Origin: Strix aluco
Lineage: Eukaryota; Chordata; Aves; Strigiformes; Strigidae
DNA: 64,000 nucleotides
Direction of reading: 5' to 3'
Assembly (NCBI RefSeq): GCF_031877795.1
Contig: NC_133932.1
Location: forward strand, 39,756,180-39,820,179
How positions within the stretch are numbered: position 1 is the stretch's first letter; the number at the start of each line of letters is the position of its first letter. The position numbers and the translations under genes are program-made. Positions 54,878 to 64,000 of the stretch are shown one piece after another. Below the pieces are notes generated by a model. That model made no database searches, had not been told where the DNA came from, and saw only the letters and a list, made by a program, of their open reading frames with translations.

Positions 54878-57800
54878 TTGAAAGAATTTTTTTTGACTCT
54901 TATCCCTGAAATTACAATGAGCGTGTATTCTCTGCTGTAGGACCCAAACTCAAACATTTTAAATGTGTAAAAGCACAGACCAGTTTGAGAAGGAAAAAAA
55001 ATAAAAAAATTAATTTGCTAAGATATTGCAACATGCTGCAAATAATACAGTTAATTACTGTAAATAAAATCCAAGAGGTGGTCAAAATACTTTTAACACC
55101 ATTTTGTACAGTGGATTCCTTAATATAGCCACTTTATTGACATGTCTTTTTATTAGACACAGAAGAGGAAAAAATCTTCAGTTCTTTAGGAAGCCTTTTT
55201 AAAGAGGATTTAAGAAACCCCCAAAATCTGTTTTTAGAACCACGATTACATTAATTTCATCTTGGAATATACATTATTTTACAGGAATTGACTTTCAAAA
55301 TGATAATGGTTGACTGTTTTGTAGAGCTGCTTATGTTCCTTATTTCTGAGAGGTAGGCTTCAGGTTTTAGCACCTCCATATTGTCTTTCTGATATTGGCC
55401 TCACACCAGAAAGAAATACAGAAATGTTAAAAGGGGCATTTGTGAGATTTTCCTACGTAAGAAGTCTTTTGAGTGTTTCTTAACGTTTTAAGCATAGGCT
55501 TAAAATCCTTCTCACAATCAGCTGTGTGTTGACTCCTTTTGGGGAGTTAAACAGAGAAGAGCACTTATTAGTATCATCATTCCTTTAGGATTTGCATGCC
55601 ATTCTTCTGAAATATCACAATGTTTTGGATTCAACATGAGCAGATAGTAGCCAATTTCACAGTTGTTTTAAAAAAATAAATCTCCAGTGTCTTCAGCACA
55701 AGCATTTTACAAGGCTTCACACAGAACGTGTAACTGGGTGCAGTTCCTAGGCTAAACTGTTCCTTATTTACATTTTTCTTTCAGATGTTTGTCTTGCATA
55801 ATTAAAGTAAAGCCCTGGGAGGTTTGAATTCTGCTCACTGTGTGGTTTTGACTGTGGGTACAAGTTCTGAAGTCTTGGAAACTATGTCCTGTTTGCATTC
55901 CTGCAACGTTTGTTGCTGAAAAGCTGCTGTCACTGTTTCTGTGGTCCACCTTCCCTGGAGACTAACAGGGCTGACATGATGGTGAATGTAATACTCAGCA
56001 CAAAAATATGCATACAAAGTCAGAAAGACAAAGAATTAAAACCTAAGGGAAAAAGACTGAAACTGGAGTTCAAGATCTTAATGACAAAAAAGCCAGACTT
56101 TCTCCCAGAAGTCCAAAAAGATTTCTGGGTGTGCAATTTCTTAGAATTTCCTCCTGTTGTTGAAAGCTTTAGTTTAATGAAGTCTTGGTTGGGCTCCAAC
56201 CTGGCCCCTTCTCTGTGATCTTGCTCAGAGGAGGATAATACAATACTAAAATAGTTCCCTGTGAGGAAATTTTGCTCTTTACAAAGTAGTGGGGATGTGG
56301 AGAGAATCCCTGATTAAATCCTACCTCTCTGAGACAGATTAGTGAAAAGCGTTAAAAGTGCCAAGAGTTAGGGTCTCCAGGGAAGTGAATTCCACACACA
56401 GATTAGGAAGCTGATCTCATACCAGTCTTGACCCACGTTTTCATAGACTTTACCATTGTGTTAAACATCTGGGAGACATCTGCTATAAAATGAAGGCTGA
56501 AACTGTAAACACTTGTATAATCCAATAATGTGTACTTGTCTCTGCAGAGTATTGCCACGGAGTAATTTTGTTTCTGAAAAGAAAGCCTTCAAGTCTTTCC
56601 CTGCCATTAATCCCTTTGAAAGGAAGAACAGGAATCATTCATGGGGTCTGCACTGCCTTCAAATAGACTGACAGAGAGCAGAGGGTGCCCAGCGTTTCTT
56701 CCTTAGAAATCCACTCAGGAGCCCTTTGTGGCAAGAGGGGAAGAAATCGCTGTTTGATGTTCACAAGCTGCAAAACTGGCCATTGAGGGCCTGAACTCCA
56801 ACACGGTTGCTTGCCAAGAGTAGGAAGTATTGCACTGCATTGTAATGCTAGTAACAGGATTTTGCAGTTGACCACTGGCATGTTTAGGGCTTGCATATGA
56901 TACAGACGTTTTTGCTGATTATTTCTAACCAACTGTGGACAATGATGTTAACTGGCCAAGAAACCTACCATTGCTGCTGATAATGATAGGCAGCTCATGT
57001 ATCTGCCAGGACCAGATAGCAACTTTTAGTTTTTGCCCATTTATCTGATGTAATCTTCATATCTTTTCTGTATCAGTGTAACTTATTTAATTATAGAGGT
57101 TGTTAGTTGTCCTGGAGAAAAATCTTTGCTATCAAACCTCCTGGTGTCTTGCTGGATGTTTTTCACTATGTTGTGTTGGTAATTTTTATGTAAAAATTTC
57201 TCTCTTCTCTCCTTCAATCCCAGAATACCAAATTTAGGAAGATGAAAGGTCCTCATATGAAATAGCCTCGTATGAAAGCATCTTGCTTTCACTTAGATGA
57301 GAGACTGAAATGAGTCCAAAACAGTGTTCTGTTTTCTCGCCCTCCCTTTCCAGAAGCCCAACTCCAGATTCTGTGGCTTGCACACAATTGCACTGCTCAT
57401 GTTATGCTAATGGTCTGTAGTTTTAGATTCTCATTTTATGCCTTTTACTTTTGGTAGAGTTTTTAGAGTTTGAATTGCTGCTATTTGCTGAGAGGATCTT
57501 AAGCTGGGTTCTAGAAAAGAATTGTTCATTATTCATGTTTCAAGAATGGAAGCTAATGATTAATGTTCCTCTGAATTTTTGTTACTTCTGGCTCCAGAAC
57601 TGCCAGAATTGCAGTTCTGGAAGAGTGGTGGGGGAGTTAGGCTTTTCTTTTTTTTTTTTTAGATACCTATAGGTGCTAAACCAATAATGTACTAGTAAAT
57701 GCTAAATCTAGCAAACCTAGGATCACTGAAACTCCTGATGGAAGTTTGAAAGTTTGGTATGAAATCCTGGTCCCACTAACGTCTGCTAATTTCATCCTAC

Positions 57801-60800
57801 CATTATATTTTTGTACAAAGAAGGAAAAAACAGGAGACCTTCTTAGTGATTGCTACTAGTCACAATGGTTAAAGCTACAATAGTGGGGAGAATTGTCCCC
57901 TAATAACACAGACAAAGGCAAGAACAAATTAGAAAGGAATTTCCAGCCTGGAACGGAATAAACATTTCTCAGACTCCTGAAATCTGTCCTTTATTATCAC
58001 TATTTTGCTCATTAGTGAAATGACACTAACTGGAAAAATTATGTAGTTTGTTTCTGAATTTACTTTATTTCATTCAGATTTTTAAAGGTTAATTTAAGGT
58101 AGAAAATCTTTTTGTAACCACTGAAGGAAAAGAACAAAACAAAATTACCATTACCCAGGTAACGGGACTAGAAATAGATGCGGTATTAGTCAACTTAGCG
58201 TGTACTCCCTGCAGCTTGAACTCAAATGCAAATCTGTTCTGTTTCCAGCACAGCAGCGGCCTGACTTCCCACTGCTTTGTGTGCACATTTCCCCAGGGAA
58301 TAAGCTGTGTAGCTTTGCCAAGCCGATATCCCTGAGCAGTGGGAGCTGAAGCAAGTGACTCATGACTGCAAGACGACAGCGTGTGATGCAAGACACACAG
58401 AGGACAAACTGCTGAGGGATGCAGTTCATGACTGAGAGGTTTATTCCCACAGCCAGGACAGGCCTTGTTCTTTTCCAGCTGTTACCATGTCTTATAAAGC
58501 AAATATACATAGTGTGGCATTTCTGATCCAAAATCTGTATCAAACAGTTTTCAAGGTTATATATTAAAAACTAGGTACAGAAGTGTCTGTGAAATCAACA
58601 TATTAAAAGCAATGAAGTAACACTGATTTCTTCCCTCTTTCCCCCCAAACACCTTAAAAATGAAGCAAAAGCAAAATGCATTTGTATGCATTTCTCTAAA
58701 GCTGCTCTCATGACTGCATGCTATGTTGTACTGTAACTTCATAACTGCTTGCATCTGCTACCTCTTTGCTTGTCAGAGCCAGGTTTCAGTCTGCTGCTAG
58801 AAATACATTGGTCGGCCAAGAGGTATGTGCACTTACTCTGCTCTCTTTAATGAGGGTGAATGGTTGTTTGAGGACAAAAGGGGTAGCTGGGATTAAACTC
58901 CTGATAATAATGAATTACTTTTGGCCAACATTAGGTAGTATATACTAAGCACAATAGGACTGTATCATGAGGGCGTTAAGCGTGAGCGTTCAGGACAAAA
59001 CTGCAAGTTGATCCTAGGCACTGTAGCTCTCTTTGCCAACCAAAGGAGGCCTTCTGCTTACTTTTCATTAACTTCAACCATTTTGCTAAATGGACACTGA
59101 AACCAAAATATTTGTGTACAGTTACTGGGAATTGTACCAATATAAGGGGTGTTTTAGCTTAGAATTTCACAGTAGAGGGGTCTTGCACCGTTTAAAAAAG
59201 AGGAATATTTTTAGGTTTCTGCAGAAAATGAGGACCGAGAATGTCAGGCTATACAGTGCTGTTCAGCTGTGACAACTTGTCACAGTGATACAGCATTTTA
59301 AAAATAACTTTATTATTGCTGGCCTCTCTCTCAGCTTGACACCAGCCCCTTGTGTGTTTTTCATAGGAGCAGTTCCATTCACTTCAGTAAAACAATTGAC
59401 ATAAGGATTGCAAGACTGGGCCTGACATTTGGAGGCTGGTATGTTGCATGACCTCCTCCCTGAGGCCCCATTTTGCAAAAATGCCCAGAATATATGGAGC
59501 TCCAGCCAGTCAGTGATAGAGAACAGGTTTGAGTCAGAGGTGTAAGAGAATGGATAGCCCAGCGTTACACTTCTAATCATGTCAACTCTTAATATATAAA
59601 ATGACTTTTTTTTTTAAATGGTTGCAATGCCAGCGTACCCAGGGGACTGGAAAAGATTGTATAGGTCCTTGTTCTGCAAGTTTCAAAGGCCATAAGAGAA
59701 AGGAGCACCCAGCACTTTGCATAATTGGATCTGGAGTACAGAATTACATGTACCACTTTGATTATTTACTGCCTGTTATAAGGACTGTCCTCTCAATTCT
59801 GTTTAAGGAAGTTCAGGCATCTATGAGTACTGTTCTCTGCATTATAATCACTAGTGAAGTCAATATGGATTTAAGTCCAACAATTTTTCTGCAGGCTGTT
59901 TTTTCACCAAAGCTGAGAGCACGTCAACCTTGCTAGTTTGCAGTTCTATTTCATGCTAGGCTTTGGAGAAACAGCACTGACGGGTGCTCTTTTTGTACTA
60001 GAGACAGCAGCCCCCCCTGCTTGTCAAAGGGTTTAGAATGGCCTTTCTAATTCCCCCACACAGAACAGCTTTGATGGCAAGATCAGTTTTCAGTAATCTG
60101 CTTTCTTTTGCTGAGAAAATGGTTCCTTCTCTGCCTTTATTGACTATTCCAGACAAAGTTAATCATTTTGATACAGGCCAAGTGAAAATTTGGTCTGAAA
60201 CAAGAATAACACTCCCCTCCTACATCAAATGCTGCTAATACTTTATTATTACTATTACAAACATAAATTGGTACTTTACAATCTGTTTTAGCAAACGGTC
60301 AACTGACCAACAAAGATCAGTATCTTAAATACAGATGGTCTGACTGGGAAGTGCACAATTGCTACTCTGTGCTGGTCCAATTCTGCTCCCTTGAAGACTT
60401 AGTGAGAAAATGAAAGGCTACCGATATGCCTTTTACATAACCTTGACTTTTATTTTCTGTCACTGCCTATGATGATTTAGAGAATCCATACACCATTTAC
60501 AAAATCTGATTTAAAACCCTTTGTCTATGCATCTTTTATCAAGCCGTGTGTGTTGTATTCTTGGCAGCCCCATATCTTTTCTGTTGTGCTTATGTAGAAA
60601 ATCTAGACTTCAGGAGACCCTGGTAGTTAACATAGTCTGTCCCCCCATTCCAGTGCAAATTTAAATATAGCTATCACTATTTATAAAAATATTTCTTCCA
60701 CTAGTTACGAAAAATGAACTGAAGATAAAAACTCATTAATCTACCAAAGCAACCTATTCTTGTGCTTTTCATAATCCTTTGCATAATGGAGTAAGCTCAC

Positions 60801-63800
60801 CATTATGGACATTGGTTCATTCCCTTCTGCTCCTTCATAGCTCTGTGTTATATGTATTCATAGGCTGCTATTAGAGTTGGGTTTTCATTAAGCTGAAGAA
60901 ACCATTTCCTCCTAGGCCGTGTGTCCTGAGCCTTGGATCGTTCTTATGGCCTCTTGCTTTGTTTTTTCATGAAATGTCATTCCAAAAATTTGGCACTACT
61001 CCACCAGAAACCCTACCAGTGCTGAATATGTTGCAAGGATTACTTCATATGTCTTGCAGACTATATTGTTGTTTATACAGTCCAAAAGGTAAATACCTTT
61101 ATTGAAATATTGTGACATTGTTGACCCACATTAAGCTTGTTATTCCCTGTAACCTCACTATTTCTTCATGCATAGTGAGCTGGAATTCCAAAGGGTAACA
61201 ACACAGATCTAGGAAGGCAGCAGCCTGTCCACCCAGGAGCAAAGAGAAGGTAGGTAAAGATGTGTATCTTCCTGGATTGCTGGCTGGCCAACTTGTCATG
61301 TGTATTATTGCCTCAGGTCTGCCACGAGGTGTATTGCTTTCTGGTGCACAGACAGGCTGAGCAGAGGCATGAGGGAGATGTGAGAAGGATTTAGGGGAGT
61401 TGTAGAAGGAGAGCATAGGAGGAACAAGGAATATTTGTGGAAGAAGTGTTGCCAGTTGTTGATAAACTGTGGTCTTTCTGACTATCCTCTCTCTTGATAA
61501 AATTATGATAATCTTCTACTCAAACTTCATGATTTCCAAAAAGTATTCTGCTCTGACCATGAACTGGTTTGAGGTTACCTCAAAAAATAAACCATATACT
61601 CCATGCACAGTCCAGTGACAAGGTCAGGAGCTTGAGAATGTATCATCCCAGTAGTACTACAGCAGCAGCTGTAGGACCGCTTCTCTGTTGCCTACATCTG
61701 GTCTAATCTGGGCTGCCTTTTTCTTTTTTCCTAATGAAGCCCCTTGTCACACATTGAATGGTAATTTGCTCTTTGAATAGTCCTAGTGACCCCCAGATTT
61801 GGAGGACTACCTGGTAGTTAATTTTTTTTCAAACAGAATAGGCTTAAGAAGGATAACATAGAAGAATGTATAATGACTATGGAGTTGAAGTCTAGCTTCA
61901 CTCTTTTGTCTGACACACATTCTTTTTTACGAGGAAGGGGCCTGACTTAAAGAATAAATAGGGCAAAGTCTGCAAAAAGACACCACTCAGAAACTGGGTG
62001 CTCACATTTAGATGAGCTGCTTTCTGGAAGGGAAGGAGAATTGTTTTCTGGTCTTTGTTCTGCTTGTGGCAACTTTTTTAGTGTACAGACATACAGGTTC
62101 CTCCATATTTTGAAAAATATTGAGGGTTGATACCATTGAGTCACCCCTTTGCTTACTTTTGGTTGTTCTACTCCTTAATCCATGAAAAATACTTCAATTT
62201 TTACAGCTTAGAGTATAAAGGGAGGCTTCAGATGTTCCTCTGGGGTAAGCATAGACTGCTAGAGTACTTGCCTTTGTTGGACCTTTCAGAATATTAGGAA
62301 GAAGGTAGCAACCCTCATAGAATGGATTTCTCCACTTGCTTGGAGAAACAGCATGTGTTCCCCTGTAACAAATACTCTTTCACTGCCAGCAGCCGCTGAG
62401 GAAAGCAGAGCTCTGCATTTGCACCCTCCCTGCCTTCCTGCAAAGGGCATCAGCATTGCTACCCATGCTGTAGTTTCCTCGCTCAGCTGTACAAGCAGTC
62501 TTGTATCAGCTGTCCTCTGCAATGTAAGACTTCCTTGAACCTATTCCTTGCTTTACCTCTGTGGTCTGGTAGGTGCAGGAGTAGCTGCTGTACAAAACTT
62601 AAGGACAGGCATTAATAAACATATGAGGTGTGCTTTCCTTCTCGGGGGAGGAACTTGCTCCGATGAGAACTTCAGACGTGCTTGGGCAGTTTTTAGAAAG
62701 AACAGCTGTAAATGCCGGAACACTTCCTGGCATCTTCTTCGGACAGTATATCATTATCAAGAAGGGAAAAATAACAGTTGGCGTAGGCAGTACAGGGACA
62801 AACCATTAATGTCACTGCACAACTGTCTCAATAGAGGCCCGGTCTCACCTGACAATGCTGTGGAACCCACAAGATAGATCTTCTTGAGTCATTCCCAAAA
62901 GAAACATATGCCAGTATGTACGTATCATATGCTTACAAGGTCAAAGTGGAGCATTAAGCATTGCTGGGGAAGGGAGGAAAAGGAGGAAAAAGGAGAACAT
63001 TCGTATTCCAACAATTGCTCTCCAAGCTAGAGTAAGGCCAAAGAAACGTTATTCTTCAGTGTACCAAGAGACATGGAAAAACACTTCAGAATTTGTTGCA
63101 TTGTGTTTGTGGAAGCTTTAGGAACAGCTAAATGGAGGCACAGATGCCTTCTGTTCCAAATAATACGCAGTAGCCACTCCCTTGAAAAGCACAGGACACA
63201 TGCAGCGACTGCCATTAAATGAAAAACAGTGGTTGGACTTCAGGCTGAATGAACAAGTTGTAAGTAGGTTTCATGTTAACTGCTTGCAGTGTGTATCTCC
63301 TACAGGTACATAATACAGAAGAGACTGTGCCCTTTAGATGTGCATCACAGGAGTGGCACTTGTATGTGGTATATGCCTTACTGCATGTATACGTTTTTCT
63401 TTATAGTGTGTGCGTGCTGTACTCGTTTATTACGATGAGTGTCAAACATAAACAGGGCTGGAAACTTCTCTTTGATTGCCTAGCCTTTTCCATGTGAAAC
63501 CTTACTTTTATGAGTTTATAGGTTTGCTAAGGCTTGAGTGTTTCAGAGAAAATTTCTGTCTCAGGTTCATTTTGGGGTGAGAGAGGACAGAGGGGAAAGA
63601 ATATTAGCTAGAACAAACCAAGTCATATCTGGAAATCAGTCTTGCAGAAGATACAGAATATCTCCCCCTGTATTTTGGCAACCTCTCTTTTAAAAGATGA
63701 TGACATCTTACGCCTTGGAACCCTGCATTTCTTATTTGGGGGAAGACAATGCTTCCATGTCAAGAATGTGCATTTCGTTCAACTTATGAAAAGCAGCCCC

Positions 63801-64000
63801 AAGTGTAACCCAGTCCTGTTAGCCTTTGTGAGGGGGAAAAAAAAAGTCATTGTCTATGCTCTATTAAGATTTACTAGTGCTTTAAATTCTCGAAAGTTTT
63901 GTCTTCTTTAAAGTAGATTTGACCTGCAGCTGCCAGTCCAGACTGTATCCTGTCTGGTCTTAGCACTGCAAGTGAGAGCAGGGAGCCTTGCTCCCTTACG
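54878..64000. other. Intergenic AT-rich DNA, no gene recognised
   Basis: 9.1 kb without a CpG island or a recognisable conserved exon on either strand. In human, PDXK follows RRP1B after roughly 20 kb, and no PDXK exon was found here, so the gap is compatible with conserved spacing. A diverged amniote repeat lies at about 59361-59425. All open frames are short. Confidence 0.65.
59361..59425. repeat. Relic of an amniote-wide interspersed repeat
   Basis: GAGCAGTTCCATTCACTTCA followed by GTAAAACAATTGACATAAGG and ATTGCAAGACTGGGCC matches, with gaps, the common GTAGTTCCATTGACTTCAAT ... GCAGGATTGGGCC motif of amniote genomes. The family name is not assigned. Confidence 0.4.

Noticed and set aside
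62548..62877. 109-codon plus-strand open frame near the right edge
   Set aside because: Mixed composition, no recognised domain, no splice or promoter context; insufficient to call a gene.
54878..64000. Search for PDXK or another downstream gene
   Set aside because: No recognisable exon blocks, conserved motifs or CpG island were found by eye on either strand.

Overview
The window is nuclear DNA from an amniote, most likely a bird. The genes are vertebrate, split by GT-AG introns. The clear interspersed repeats are CR1 LINE fragments with the CR1 3' octamer tail (ATTCTRTG-type repeats), which dominate avian genomes. No bacterial operons, CRISPR arrays, rRNA or tRNA genes were recognised.

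Two protein-coding genes stand head to head around one CpG island at about 24.9-26.5 kb. To the left, on the minus strand, is HSF2BP (MEILB2), a meiotic BRCA2-binding protein. Seven coding exons were placed between 25265 and 326, with phases that join perfectly. They give 267 codons plus one base, and the last roughly 67 codons of the family lie beyond the left edge. To the right, on the plus strand, is a complete RRP1B, a nucleolar Nop52-family protein of ribosome biogenesis and a protein phosphatase 1 targeting subunit. Sixteen coding exons from 25876 to 48488 join to 754 codons including the stop (753 aa), close to human RRP1B (about 758 aa). The order HSF2BP(-)/RRP1B(+) matches human 21q22.3.

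Layout: 1-25229 is HSF2BP exons and AT-rich introns. 25230-25876 holds the HSF2BP first exon and the shared GC-rich promoter, with a 14-bp palindrome containing a full CRE, GC boxes and a G-quadruplex motif. 25876-48488 is RRP1B, with an antisense CR1 fragment in intron 1 (28.4-28.9 kb) and a sense CR1 fragment in the last intron (47.5-48.2 kb). 48489 to about 49.75 kb is probable 3' UTR with several poly(A) signals. The remainder to 64000 is intergenic, with a 1.8-kb broken CR1 carrying reverse-transcriptase remnants at 53.1-54.9 kb. PDXK, the next human gene, is not visible in the window.

The two genes act in different processes: meiotic recombination, and nucleolar rRNA processing. The shared promoter is the only visible link between them. 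I found no convincing novel genetic system. The items most worth checking are the promoter architecture, a 20-nt microexon in RRP1B, the conserved PP1-docking motif, the diverged HSF2BP N-terminus, and the CR1 insertion close to RRP1B's terminal exon.
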